A stretch of 64,000 nucleotides of DNA from Blasia pusilla (taxonomy: Eukaryota; Marchantiophyta; Marchantiopsida; Blasiales): contig CM114274.1 of NCBI GenBank assembly GCA_050084515.1, positions 32,550,001 through 32,614,000 on the forward strand, written 5' to 3'. Shown here in pieces: positions 23,831-35,040 of the stretch. A model generated the notes under the pieces. The model was not told the origin of the DNA. It did not search any database and was given only the letters and a program-made list of their open reading frames with translations. Position numbers and translations under genes: made by a program. Positions within the stretch are counted from its first letter, which is position 1; each line of letters opens with the position of its first letter.

Positions 23831-24700
23831 GGATTTGTCTTGGTTGGTGGCTAGGTTAGTTGGGATAATTTGGAAAATATCAAGTGGATAAAAGAGGATA
23901 TTTTGGAAGAGATAAGAGGAAATCTACTTGTGTCAAAATGTGATTGGCTAAGCCTTGAGTGCAAGCCATATGGCATAAGATAAGATTACTCTATTTTGTA
24001 CTCTTGTGGATCCCTTGTGAGTTTATAAAGAAAAGGGACCTTCAAGGGCTCATCACCTTCTATTTCATATCTTGAGTCTCTCGTGTCACTCTTGAGTGTA
24101 TGGCTTTGGGATTGCTTGCTCTTCCAATGAGAGTGCATCACCCCCCTCTTGGGAGAGTAACTTGACCATGGTCTATTCTTTGAGAGGTTTCTAGAGTGTG
24201 GTGTGTGTGGAGATGAGAGGCTTGTCACCTTAGAAGAGATTAGTCATACTAAAATAGTGAATGTTTTGGCTTGTTATTTTTTTGATGGATCACCCCTCTT
24301 GGGAGAATAATTCGCCAAGGCCCATTCTTGAGGAGAGTAGAGAATGTCTGTCAAACAAAGATAAGGGTGGAGCACGAGTTGTGCACGACTTTCCTTTCCT
24401 CAATCCTTACCATGTCAAGGTACTCTTTGTAGATAGATATTTGTTCACTCGCTATTTAGTTTATCACTTTGGGAAGATGTTCATGAACCAGGTCATGCAA
24501 TCTCTACTCCGGTGATTCTTCCTATTGTCACATATGGAAGGACATGGGATTGTACTTTGTATGTCCTTATATAGCAATCCATGGACGTCAATAGGCCTGC
24601 TCAAGTAGGGTTTAACACTAGTTGTGTTATCTTCCTCGTGTACAAGCGTAAAGTAGATTATAGGGATTTTATAATTAGGAATTTTGGGGTTCGATGTTAC
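23831..24700 (+). other. LTR-like sequence of another element, unassigned
   Basis: It contains a TATA-like tttataaag (24013) and a diverged direct repeat (cacccccctcttgggagagtaa at about 24140 and cacccctcttgggagaataa at about 24290), but no coding match. It separates copy B from copy C and looks like a piece of an unrelated LTR element. Confidence 0.35.
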
Positions 24701-25119
24701 AAAGAAGTGATCGCCTCGGCACTTCCATTTGTGATACTTGTCGTGAGAGAATGGAGAGTATACATAATAATTTTGTATTGAAAAGAGAACTTCTTAGTGA
24801 GTTCACCTTGCATCAACCACGTCTGCCACAACTAGAAGGCCCGCCCTTACTCGAAGAAAGGCTCTCGACACGAGAGCGGATTGTCCCACTAAGAGACAGG
24901 CCATAGCGAGTGTCTCTTCCCATGTTGGTGAGACCTCTTCACCATTATGGGGTACGACTTGAGAGCTATAGAGGAGTGTCGACGACCTCGTAAGGCAGGC
25001 GTGAAGTCATGCCTTTATCCCGGAGCAACGAGAGTCAAGTGGCGATCGGACTCCTGGATTGGAGACGTTGGACCCCACTGGATACCACATCCGTTGTGTG
25101 GAAGTATCCAGAGGAGGGT
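24701..25119 (+). pseudogene. Gypsy copy C, region N-terminal to the methyltransferase
   Basis: The sequence from about 24895 matches copy D at 39420-39640 (cttcaccatt, gagtgtcgacgacc, gtgaagtcatg and similar stretches) and leads straight into motif I of the methyltransferase. Gag, protease and 5' LTR of copy C are not present; the element is truncated on this side. Confidence 0.6.
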
Positions 25120-26095
25120 ATTAGGGTATTAGATCTCTTTGGAGGGATTAGCATCAGATTGGCTGCAGTATTGCAAGCGGGCATACGTGTGCATAAGTAC
25201 CTTTATGTGGAGAGAGATGAGACCACGCGGCGAGTATCATTACGTCTTGTAGCGAGATTGGTCCAAAGGTATCCTGAGTTGTTGCCGGTATCTAAAATAC
25301 GGGGATATCAGCATACACTACCCGCCAACATCTCTTTGGTGGGGGCGCAGGATCTGGATAGAGTTGGCACCATTCATTTGGTGATTGCTAGATGGCCATG
25401 TCAAGGTCATTCATCAACTGGCCGAGGGTTTGGATTGTAGGATCCGAGATCAGGGATATTTTGGGAGATGCTACGAGTAGTACGACACTTGGAGGAGAGT
25501 CAGACATGTTCTCCGGCGTGCATTTTGGAGAAGGTGCCGTTGTTGGGAGACACTTGTGCACGTGTGATGACGAGTGTGCATCAGGTGAGGTCTTGGTTGG
25601 GAGCCTACTGTGTTGTTAGATGCAAGTGTGAGTTGGATCACGCACCCATCATCCACGACTATGGTGGATAAACTTGATACCATCAGAGGTACTGAGTCCA
25701 GCATACTTTGAAGTCCAAAGAGCACCACATCTCACAATGGATGCTATTTTGGGCTCAGGCGTCGATCTTAGGTGGTAATGCCGGATGATAGACCACCGTT
25801 GGCGATGGCCAATAGGGTGGGGGAGTTGAGGGCAGCCTTACCTACACTGGTGAGCTTACCAACATCCCATGCCTTTCGTCAAGGAGGACCAAGCATGATT
25901 TGGGATGAGGTGACCCGAGCATTGGAGGAGCCTACAGCAGATGAGCGCGAGCGCGCCATGGGGTTTGCTACAGGTATTACGGTGGTGCCAGACATGGATG
26001 AGGCATCCCAGAGATAGGTATTGGGGCAGGCGATGGAACTCAACTATCTCACATGGATAGTCAACCTAGGTATGGCTGAGCAGAGACGGATGCGA
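25120..26095 (+). pseudogene. Gypsy copy C, DNMT3-like cytosine-5 DNA methyltransferase
   Basis: Motif I is VLDLFGGISIRLAAVL (25126 onward), followed by YLYVERDETTRR. Motif IV is ARWPCQGHSSTGRG, with the catalytic Cys codon at 25399-25401. Motif VI is ACILEKVPLLGD, where the usual ENV has become EKV. Motif VIII is eroded around 25620-25680. Motifs IX and X are EPTADERERAMGFATGIT and VLGQAMELNYLTWI (25925-26070). The order is the unpermuted I-IV-VI-VIII-X order, so it is not a plant DRM. A TAG after GRGFGL (25437-25439), a frameshift after it and a TAG before VLGQ inactivate it. The position between protease-side linker and reverse transcriptase is the same as in copy B. Confidence 0.87.
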
Positions 26096-26380
26096 GTGTC
26101 ATCCATACCGTCACGTCCACGAGTTGGACCATTGCCTACAGGATCTATACAGGCATTGGCTGGGGGCGGGATGAGGAGAGATAGGAACCCATGGACTTCC
26201 TGGGACATCTTTTGAGCAGAGAGTGCGAAGGCGTCCAGAGCAGCACATATTCAATTTTTTGGATGTGAAGCATGGGGTAGAAGGTTAGAGTGGAGTGGCT
26301 ATTGCGGAGGTGGCTAGGGTTGCTACATAGCAACCAAAGCCGGAGGTTGCATCCTCTCCGAATGAGGTCACGATGGAGAC
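26096..26380 (+). pseudogene. Gypsy copy C, methyltransferase-RT linker
   Basis: Stop-broken low-complexity coding remnant joining the last methyltransferase motif (NLGMAEQRR, shared with copy B) to the reverse transcriptase lead-in. Confidence 0.5.
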
Positions 26381-27370
26381 TTGGGAGCCTCTGATAGGTC
26401 TCAAGTTGATAGGAGGAGAGAAACGGCGAGTTCATAGGTTTTTGAGAGGGTATGTCAGTTGTTTTGCCTTCAGTATGAGAGACTTAGGTACGCTGAAGGG
26501 TCTTGGGATACAGATTGAGTTGGCTAGTGATACGCCAATCTTTCGTCGACCCTATAGGTATTTTGATATGGAGCAAGCCTTGAATCAAACCAGGAGTCAG
26601 GACTTGTGGAGTTATCACATGGGGAATATGCATCTACCACAATCATGCCGGCAAAGAAGGATATGTATGGCAATTGGATGGATAGGCGGATGTATGGAGA
26701 TTACCGTCCTATCAACCGACAGACAAGGTCAGATCGGTATACCATGCCTACTCCTAAGGAGATCTCTGATGCAATAGGGCATGCAAAGATCTTCAGTAGT
26801 TTAGATCTCCGTGATGGCTATCATCACCTTCCTATCAGGTTGGAGGACAGGGAGAAGACAACATTCTAGGGGATAGATTGGTTCAGGAGAGATTGCTTGT
26901 ATCAGTGGTGGTTCTTACCATTTGGGTTGAAGAACGCGCCTACAGAGCTTCAGAGATTGATGGATAGGATTCTGGCTGGCTTAGATTTTGTACGATGTTA
27001 CATAGATGATATTCTTATCTTCAGTTCCACGGTTGAGGAGCATGAGCGACACCTAGAGGAGATGTTTTGACGATTGCAGTTACATGGACTGAAGTTACAT
27101 CCAGGCAAGTGCAGATTCTTTCAAGAGTAGATTGAGTACTTGGGACACACCATATACCCGAGTGGGTTAGACGTTCAACAAACAAAGGTGGAGGCTATTG
27201 CGCATATTCCACGCCCTACAGACGTGAGTCGCGTCCGCGCATATATTGGACTAGTGAGCTTCTATCGACGGTATGTCAAGGGTTTTAGTACGATCGCAAA
27301 GTCTTTGACCTTATTGACAAGACTTGATCAGGTTTGGTTGTGGGGAGATGATCAGGAGTGAGCATTTCAG
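26381..27370 (+). pseudogene. Gypsy copy C, reverse transcriptase
   Basis: Motifs are PIFRRPYRYFDMEQA, then MPAKKDMYGNWMDRRMYGDY, IFSSLDLRDGYHHLPI (motif A), then CYIDDILIFSSTVEEHERHL with an intact catalytic YIDD at 26999-27010. KLHPGKCRFF and RVRAYIGLVSFYRRYVKGF follow. One frameshift near 26640 and stops near 26866, 27070 and 27129 interrupt it. This copy retains both catalytic motifs. Confidence 0.9.
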
Positions 27371-27852
27371 GAGCTCAAGGATAGGTTGACGTCCTCATCC
27401 ATTTTATAGAGACCGGTAAGGTGTCGCCCATTCCAGTTACATACGGATTGGAGCATGTTGGGTCTAGGAGCAGTGATTACTTAGAGGGATGACGAGGAGA
27501 GGGAGTTCATTATGGCTTATACGAGCCGATCGAACAACATTGCAGAGGCGAAGTAAAATTCTTACAAGGGAGAGTGCTTGGCTGCAGTGTGGGCCATGGC
27601 ACATTTCAGGTGCTATTTATTCGGCAACCCTTTCCCACTTATCACTGATCATCTGCCATTGAGGTGGTTGATGGAGTCCAACAAGCTTACGGGAAAGCTT
27701 GCCAGGTGGGCTCTATTACTACAGGAGTATGAGTTTGAGGTGGTTCATAGGCCAGGTCGGCTGAACCAGGATTTGAATGGGTTGAGTCGTAACCCATGTC
27801 CGAGTAGAGAGACGACACAGAAGCTCGATGGCATGGAGAGAGTGATGAGGAG
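27371..27852 (+). pseudogene. Gypsy copy C, RNase H
   Basis: It carries FQLHTDWSMLGLGAVIT, YKGECLAAVWAMAHFRCYL and ITDHLPLRWLMESNKL, then WALLLQEYEFEVVHRPG, the typical Gypsy RNase H end. Three in-frame stops occur, two of them TAG at positions where copy B has a sense codon. Confidence 0.88.
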
Positions 27853-28800
27853 ATGGTGCCCGGTTGGCATGAATCTGCATGTCTTTGTTGGTTGACTGTG
27901 GTAGGTGAGTCGCAAGTGATAACTCCAGTGGTGGGGTTGGATGATGAGTCTTTGGATCAGGAGGTCAGGGAGGAGGCAACAGGTGGTCGTGATATCCATG
28001 ACGATGTGGAGGCTGTGGAGTTCTTGCGCATTGACGTCATAGCGAGCACAGTGAGTGCTAGGGAGCGGGATCGGATCCTACAGAGAGCCAGGAGGTTCAG
28101 GTGGGAGGGGACACATATTTTGCAGGTATGGGGAAATGGTAGGATACAAGTGGTACCTCATCCTTCCCAACCAGCATGTCTAGTGCGACATGCCCATGAG
28201 GAGTTGGGGCATTTTGGAGTAAAGCGTACTTATAGCTTTCTCCAGGTTCAGTATTTGTGGCCAAATGTATGGTATATGACAGAGTGCGAGCATCTTTCAA
28301 TGCTCTCACTCCGCAGTTACATCGTTTTTTGATTATGGTTCTAGGTTAGCGGTGGAGTTTAGACTTCGCGAGACCTTTGCCATTGACGGGGCGTCATCAC
28401 AAGTACGTGTTGGTCATGGTGGAGCATTTCTCCAAGTGGATAGAGTTGGTGGCACTACCGGACAAGGCGAGGGAGTGAACAACTTATGCATTTCTTGATC
28501 ATGTGCCTAGTCACTTTGGTGCACTGGCGGAGGTGTTGACTGACCAAGGTACCAAGTTTAGGGGCGAGTTTCAGGCCTTGTGTGATCAGGCGCTGATAGA
28601 TCATCGCACCACGTACAGAGATCATCCTAAGACGGATGGGTTGGCGGAGAGAGTAGTACAGACGGTGAAGAGAGGATTGCGCAAGTATGGCTTGTAGCGG
28701 GGACAGTTGAGGGAGTGGGATCTATAGTTGTCATGGTTGGCTATGAGTTATCGCTTTAGTCGGCACGCATCCTTGGTGTCATTTTCATCGTACTTTTTGC
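27853..28800 (+). pseudogene. Gypsy copy C, integrase zinc domain and DDE catalytic core
   Basis: The zinc module is VRHAHEELGHFGVKRTY with both His kept; the CC pair is eroded. The core holds all three acidic residues in one frame: Asp in WSLDFARP (codon 28362-28364), Asp in LTDQGTKF (28542-28544, exactly 60 codons on) and Glu in GLAERVVQ (28647-28649, 35 codons on). The only break inside the core is a TGA near 28476. Copy B has lost this core. Confidence 0.88.
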
Positions 28801-29200
28801 TCTTTGGGAGAGAGCTAGATTTACTTGCAACTATTTGACATGACATGGCGAAGGTGTTAGATCTTGATGATCTAGATATGTGGGTACAAGCGTGTTCTGA
28901 GAGGGCGGAGATTTTTCATAGAGTTATTTCTATGGCCTTTAAGAACTTAGTTATTGCTCAAAATAGATATACATTGAGATACGCGACCATTTGTGGAGGA
29001 GATTATTGTCTAGGGATTATGAGGTTTCATCTTGGAGAATATGTGAATTTACAGCAGGCGGCACCCACGACGCTAGATGTTACTACAGGGCGCACGATCA
29101 TACGTGTGCGCGAGATATTACCGACCGGAGTCCTCATGTTGGAGGGACGGGATGGTTTGGAAGGATCATGGGCGCAATTGTGTGTGCCATGTCATCTTCC
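28801..29200 (+). pseudogene. Gypsy copy C, integrase C-terminal domain
   Basis: It aligns with copy B (HLGEYVNLQQAAPTTLDVTT, then RVREILPTGVLMLEGRDG), the GPY/F-type DNA-binding module, and continues through PCHLPNVDEKMDPRLALVP into the PHD finger with no gap. Confidence 0.8.
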
Positions 29201-29396
29201 GAACGTAGACGAGAAAATGGATCCGAGATTGGCACTGGTACCTGCAAGCTTGAGATGTATGTTGTGTGGATCTACGAGGGGTGCAGTCACCATGTTGGTA
29301 TGTGATGGTTGTTCTTGAGGGTGGCATATGTCATGTCTGACCCCCCCTCTTTATGTAGTTCCCACGGGACGATGGATGTGTCCGAGATGTGTATAG
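29201..29396 (+). pseudogene. PHD finger at the C-terminus of copy C integrase
   Basis: A C4HC3 zinc finger runs from Cys at 29256 to Cys at 29390: CMLC, then VCDGC, a stop (TGA) where copy B has Arg, GWHMSC, and GRWMCPRC. All eight zinc ligands are present. The polyprotein ends at TAG 29394-29396, five codons or fewer after the last Cys pair. Conservation of the fold across copies with different damage shows it was part of the active ancestor. Confidence 0.82.
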
Positions 29397-29476
29397 GGTA
29401 GTAGGTCATGTTAGAGAGATGTGATATTTTCTATCTCGAGTTAGGGGGATCCAAGAGCCAACTAGGAGGGCGATTG

Positions 29477-30230
29477 TGTGATCTCCATGTATATGTATGA
29501 GTTTTTTTCTGTACATGTGTGGATCTACCCGTGTGTGGGAAAGATCGGTTTTGTGTGGTGTAGATGTGACCAGCGATGTATGTTGTGTAGCGATATGTAT
29601 GCGCATGACAGTTGTCACATTTGAGTAGCTGATAAGTCGACAGCTATCATGGATAGGGCGTAGGAGCCAATGGACTATCTTGAGTGTAACTTTGTCCCAC
29701 TATGTCGGATGAGGTTGAGGATAGGTCCATTCACTTAGGAACTTTGCTTCTGACAACTTTCCTGTTTAGGTCTTTAACAACTGGATGACTTGTTGACTAG
29801 GTCACCCGCCCTTGGTAACTTGTGCGCGCAGATTACCAGGAGGATAGCTATTTTTAGGGGAAGAGCCTTTTGGCTCTTCTCAACCCTATATAAGGAAGGA
29901 AGATGGCTTTTCCAAGCCATCTTTCTCATGTTGGGCCGTTGGAGCATCTCTCTTGTATGCGTGTGAGATAGGACTAGGGCGCTAGTGTCCGGATTCCTTG
30001 ATAGCGTAGGGTGGACGAGGTTCGATATGCCCATGTAGATTGAGGAGTGGAGTTTTAAGCCAGGTGTGTCGTTTTTACTACTTTTTATTTTTGTTGTGAG
30101 ATCTCCATGTAGATGTATGAGTTGATTTCTGTACATGTGTGGATCTACCCGTGTGTGGGGAAGATCGGTGTTGTGTGGTGTAGATGTGACCAGAGATGTA
30201 TGTTGTGTAGCGATATGTATGCGCACGACA
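29477..30230 (+). repeat. 3' LTR of Gypsy copy C
   Basis: It begins TGTGATCTCC just after a purine-rich run (aggaggg) and ends GCGCACGACA. Its first 130 bp (29477-29610) are repeated at its end (30100-30230). A second TG start, TGTCACAT at 29613, matches the ends of the stand-alone LTR at 33930. A TATA box and hairpin lie at 29861-29895. Confidence 0.8.
29861..29895 (+). promoter_or_regulatory. Core promoter of the Gypsy LTR: hairpin plus TATA box
   Basis: A perfect 18-base palindrome (29861-29878) lies just upstream of ctatataagg (29886-29895). The same pair occurs in the stand-alone LTR at 34131-34148 and 34156-34165, while flanking LTR sequence has diverged, so this is likely the LTR promoter. 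Confidence 0.6.
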
Positions 30231-30544
30231 AAGATAACATCATAACCTGCTAATCTAATGACCTTAATCTCCAACTGTTCTTGATACTCTCCTATCCTCA
30301 ACTCCATCCTTTGAGGAAGTTTCTCAATCTTTTTTTCTTGCCTGTTTGGCAATTCTACCTCTTCTTTTTTATCCCTCTCTAAAGCTAAGTCCAATTTCAT
30401 AGTTATGGCTCTTGAAAGGAAGTTTTCTGTTACACGAGGATCAATCACCACTCTATCTTGGGATCCTTCTATTTCCCCATCCATAACAATGAAACGTGTT
30501 TCTCTTATCATCAAACCATTTACCTCCACTTTTTGTGTCGACAT
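30231..30544 (-). pseudogene. Retropepsin-like fragment of a different Gypsy element
   Basis: On the minus strand the frame has VVIDPRVTENFLSRAITMKL and, at its end, IRLAGYDVIF, the start and end landmarks of Ty3/Gypsy retropepsins (usual form IDxGATxNFIS ... LxGYDVIxG). The Gly-Ala of the active site is changed. It is cut at 30230 by the end of the copy C LTR, so copy C inserted into this older element. Confidence 0.6.
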
Positions 30545-33500
30545 TCATATTGGCTCATACCACTGGAAAGTTTTGTATATTCAGCCTTTGCTGTTTCCCG
30601 AGTTTGAACGGGATATGGGCGGGAAACCAATAAACCAAACCCAAGTACGGCATGAGTCTATGGGAATAAGAATTTCTTGGAATGGAGTGCTAGTGGTGCA
30701 GCATGACAAGGGATTCATGTGGATAAAATAAACATATCCAAATTTGGCATGGGTGTATAGTAACCAGCCTCACTTAATGGGTCTTTTTTTTTTCAATTCC
30801 AAGTGCCCACGGGGAAAAATAAAGCCGGAATAAAAAGGGGGTGATACGAAGGAATATGGAGTAAGAGAGAGGGAAATTGGGCACTAGAGTCTCCCTTCTG
30901 CCCATCTATGGATTACTCATCCAACCAGCAAATTAGTGGTTTACGGGTAAACACTTGAAGCGCCCAGTTCTAAGAAAAGAAAATGGAATATAGTTAAAAA
31001 AATTATTGCATCCACACATTAACTTCATAAAATAAGTAATTCTGTAATAAAATATACCTACCATGAAGAGATCATAACAAGAGTTATTGCGTGGCCCCTA
31101 GGGTGAATAATCTAGTGCATTTACCAATAATTTTAAGAGCATGTCTGAGTGCCATATACAATAAGAGAATAATTAAACACCAATTCAAGGCATTATGATA
31201 TCCAAAGGCATTCGTTATGCCATGTATGGCAATTCACACTAATGGCCATCTTTTATGAGCGCACATAGAAACCATGTCAACCCATATGGGCTTGATTGGT
31301 GGTCATATGCACACAAAATTAAGAGTCATATGCTAATTTACACAACTTTTCCTCTCTTGCAAATGGACATACAAGTTACATGTGGTTCACAAGACGCTCT
31401 ATGCAAAAAAAATTCCATGTGATTGGGGCCGTAGTAAAGATTTATCTCTCTAAATGATCAATTGAAATATTTTTTTCATAAATTTGAATTGGTTTTAATA
31501 GTCTAAACTTATACTATTACCTTCTCGTATGAAATTATACACATAGGTAAATAATTTTTATTTTCTGTAAGATTTTTTGGTGATTTACTCATGGTTATAG
31601 CAAAAGTTAAAACCTCAAGTAGACTAAGTAGACATATTTGTAAATAAAAAGGTAGGCCTAAGTAAGATGAAATTAAAGGGATAAGTGGGATAACAACGGT
31701 ATCTCTTTTCTTCTTTCCTATGATGATTTCAACATCAATTAAATATTGATTGAATCCACCAAACACGTCACAAGTTCCATTAGTTTATCCCTTTGTGCCA
31801 TTCTATTTTCATACTAGCATGATAGCTAGAGCACCCATCTTCAATATTGAATGGTATAATGTGGAGGCAATGCAAAAGGAAAACATGTAGATAAAACCTC
31901 CATCAGATGTATAGTCATCATCACCTCATCCAAAATTACATTTGCACAAAAAAAATGCACTCCTACAAACCAAATCACACTTTTCCGGAACTATGATTTG
32001 GTTCGCCAAAAGAATGTAGTTGATAGATCAGTAAAAGGGAAGAGCAAGAAGACAACCAAGGATGGAGAGACGAGGGTAAAGTTTATCAAACTTGGAGAGG
32101 AGATGCAATTTAATAATTAGAGAGGTTGTCAAGGAATCAATGGCGGGGACATGATTTTCAAACTTCTTCAAAGAGTGGTGAAGAAGAGGATCATCATTCA
32201 CCAGATACATTTGGACGTAGAGAATGTCAAGTCTCTCATAAAGATCTGCAAGTATTTGTTAAGATTGAGAACTTGCCAAGCTGGGATATTTGCAAGGACT
32301 TTTTTCCAAAGGAGAGGAGTGTATAGCAAGAACCATTCATACTTGTTTTCAAATTGGATGATCATGTAATTTCAAAATTTTGCAAATTTTATCTTGGCTT
32401 TCCATGAACATTTAAGAGAGTGAATGATCTTGATGTTTAGGGACCTCGATCACTTAATAAGCATTATGATGTCGATCATATTTGGTTTGAGAATTAATAT
32501 GAGGGTTGCACAAGAGCGTGAACTTGACAAGGGTTTGTGTCATTAGACAAGTGAATGGCAACCTTGGTATGTCATAAGTGAATCAAAGTGATTGGTAATT
32601 GGGATCATTGGATGTTCCCTTGACTAATTAGTTAGGTATGACTTGATGTTCTTCATCATAACACTAGTTAAAGTGATCGATCGAGATCAAGAACATCAAG
32701 TCTTCTTGTGGGTTGTCATATGTTGTCTTCCTTGTTCCAATGATGATGAAGAAGATCAAGACAACTTGATCTTCTTGATCTTGATCATTTTGACTAGCAT
32801 GCAAGTGGATCACATTGGATTTAAGAATGTGAGAATTGCAGAATAGCTTGTCCAATAACGCCAACCCAACAAGGGTTGGCGTTATTGGACAAGTGATTGG
32901 AAATCTTGATCACATCACAAATTATGAGGATTATTGGTTTTTTCCTTGACTAAATTAGGTCAAAGGTGAATAACCCACAAGTGATCGGGATCATAAACAT
33001 GTGGACAAGTGAGTTGGATGATAGGTCAACATGCCTACAATCTATTTATGATCCCAATAAGTTGTATTCAACATCTAGGTGTTAAGCCTAAGAATAGTCG
33101 GGATCATAAATTAATCCAAGTTAGTTGGATTATTGGCTATTAAGACTGATATCTACTTACCATCTCACCACCTCTTTTCATTATCTCTGTGTCAAATTGA
33201 TTAGAGATATTACGTGATGATACCCAACATTGAATATTTCCTTTCTTTTGTATCAAATAAAATTTTGCATGAAGAGGTCGAAGAAATTTCGTTTGACATG
33301 TGAAGATGATAAAGAACCTTTAGGAACTAGATTCTCGAGTCTTTTGTGCAGTTTTTTGAAAAGGCCAAGAGGAATCGAGATAAAGAACTTTGGGCCAAGA
33401 GTTTTGTTGCACAAGCTTGGGGGTCTCACTTCCGCGGAAGAGACCCATCACATATGACAAAGTATAAGGCTTTTTAATTAGATTTTGAGGAAGACTTATA

Positions 33501-33765
33501 AAGTTTTTTGGACAAACTTAAGGGTGTTTTTAGTATAGGGAAACAATTATAAGAAAAATAAGGCACTAATAATTCTCCAATTGTATATGGAAGATGTCCA
33601 TGGAAGTAAGACGGGTAATTTGAATTATAATGGTGCGTACACATGTCAACCATATATTGGTCCATGTGCCATCTCTAGAAGAATTTAGAGCTAGCCAAAT
33701 CAATCACATATATTTGTTGATTAATTTTGAATTTTGACTTACGTATTTAAATGATTTCACATTCA
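30545..33765. other. AT-rich non-coding region
   Basis: No credible gene is seen. It holds a perfect hairpin (listed separately) and a run of GATCAAG/CTTGATC repeats at 32680-32800 that also fold back. Repeated phrases of the form gacaagtgaatgg suggest decayed repeats. Confidence 0.45.
32847..32893. repeat. Perfect hairpin, 21-bp arms
   Basis: Arms 32847-32867 and 32873-32893 are perfectly complementary with a 5-base loop (aacaa). Confidence 0.9.
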
Positions 33766-35040
33766 AGTATCTTTTGTTTCGACCATTGGATGGTGTTGAA
33801 ACTTGGCGCATGCCTTCCAACTAAATCCCTTGCAAATAACAACGGTTAAGATCTGCCATTCTAGCTCCCATAATCAAACCAAAAATTCATTTTTTAGGGT
33901 TTACAATTTTTATTTCCATGTGTGGATGGTGTCACATCTGAGTAGCCGATAGGCTGAGATGTATCGTGGATAGGGCGTAAGAGCCAGCGGACTATCTTGA
34001 GTGTAACTTTGACGGTTCGGATTTGAGGATAGGTCCATTGTTTCATGACAACTTTTTTTTGAGGTCTTTCCAACCGGGTGAATTTTTTACTAGCTGTATG
34101 GACGTTACCAAGAGGATCTATTTTGAGGGGAAGAGCCTTTTGGCTCTTCCCAACCCTATATAAGGGAGGAAGATGGCTTTCCCAAGCCATCTTTCTCATG
34201 TTGGGCTGTTGGAGCGGATGTGTGATCTCCATGTATATGTATGAGTTGATTTTGACATGTGTGGATTTGATTGTGTGGTGTAGATATTTGTGTGTTGTGT
34301 AGCGATATGTATGCGCACGACAATGGTCATTTGAAGTTTTTTATTTTTCCCTGTGGTCCTGGGCTTGGAGTGCTTCTTTGGGAAAATTTTCATGAGTTTT
34401 GGATCCCTGGTTGAGGGAGAGGGGAGAAAAAGAGGGGTCGAAAGGAAGAAAAAGGCTTTCAGCGAGAATGTTCCAAGTCTTTGTTTCATTTTCATGTTCA
34501 CTTTCAGGTATCTTTTGTTCCAACCATTGGATGGTGTTAAAACTTGGCACACGCCTTTCGAGTAAATCTCTTGCAAACTTCAACAGTTAAGATCTAACAT
34601 ATTGGCTCCCATACTTGAACTAAAAATGGGAGACTTTTTTAGGGTTTATGATTTTTATTTCCATGTATGGATGATCATTTGAGGTTTTTTTTCTTCCCTG
34701 TGTTCTTGGGCTTGGAGTGCCTATTTGGGAAAAGTTTCATGACTTTTGGAACCCTGGTTGAGGGGAAGGGGAGAAAAAGAGGGGTCAAGAAGGAAGAGGA
34801 GGGCTTTCAGTAGGAATGTTCCAAGTCTTTATTTCATTTTCATGTTCATAATATTGAGGTATCTTTTGTTCCAACCTTTGGATGGTGTTGAAACTTGGCA
34901 CATGCCTTTGAATTAGATCCCTTGCTAGCTTCAACAGTTCATATTTGCCATGCTGGCTCCCATGCTTAAACAAAAAATGGGAGACTTTTTTTAGGGTTTC
35001 TGATTTTTATTTCCAGGTGTGGGTGGTAATTTGAAGTTAT
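33766..35040. repeat. Tandem repeat, unit about 350 bp, two full copies and a partial
   Basis: Units start at the shared phrase tatcttttgtt-c-acc-ttgg near 33766, 34507 and 34857. Each contains ttgaaacttggcacatgcc, a tagatcccttgc-like run, a tggctcccat-ctt run, ttttttagggttt and ggaagaaaaag-type sequence. The first unit is split by an LTR of 393 bp; removing it restores a unit of about 344 bp. Confidence 0.8.
33930..34322 (+). mobile_element. Stand-alone LTR of the Gypsy family
   Basis: It starts TGTCACAT and ends GCACGACA, is flanked by atgg on both sides (33926-33929 and 34323-34326, or a 5-bp site atggt) and interrupts one unit of the 350-bp tandem repeat. It is closely similar to the copy C LTR, including the TATA box and hairpin. 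It lacks the first 130-bp repeat seen in the LTRs of copies B, C and D. Confidence 0.82.

Noticed and set aside
34196-34576. 126-codon reverse frame spanning the stand-alone LTR
   Set aside because: It crosses the LTR-to-repeat junction, so it cannot be a conserved gene; the related reverse frames at 29774-30544 share the LTR part only.
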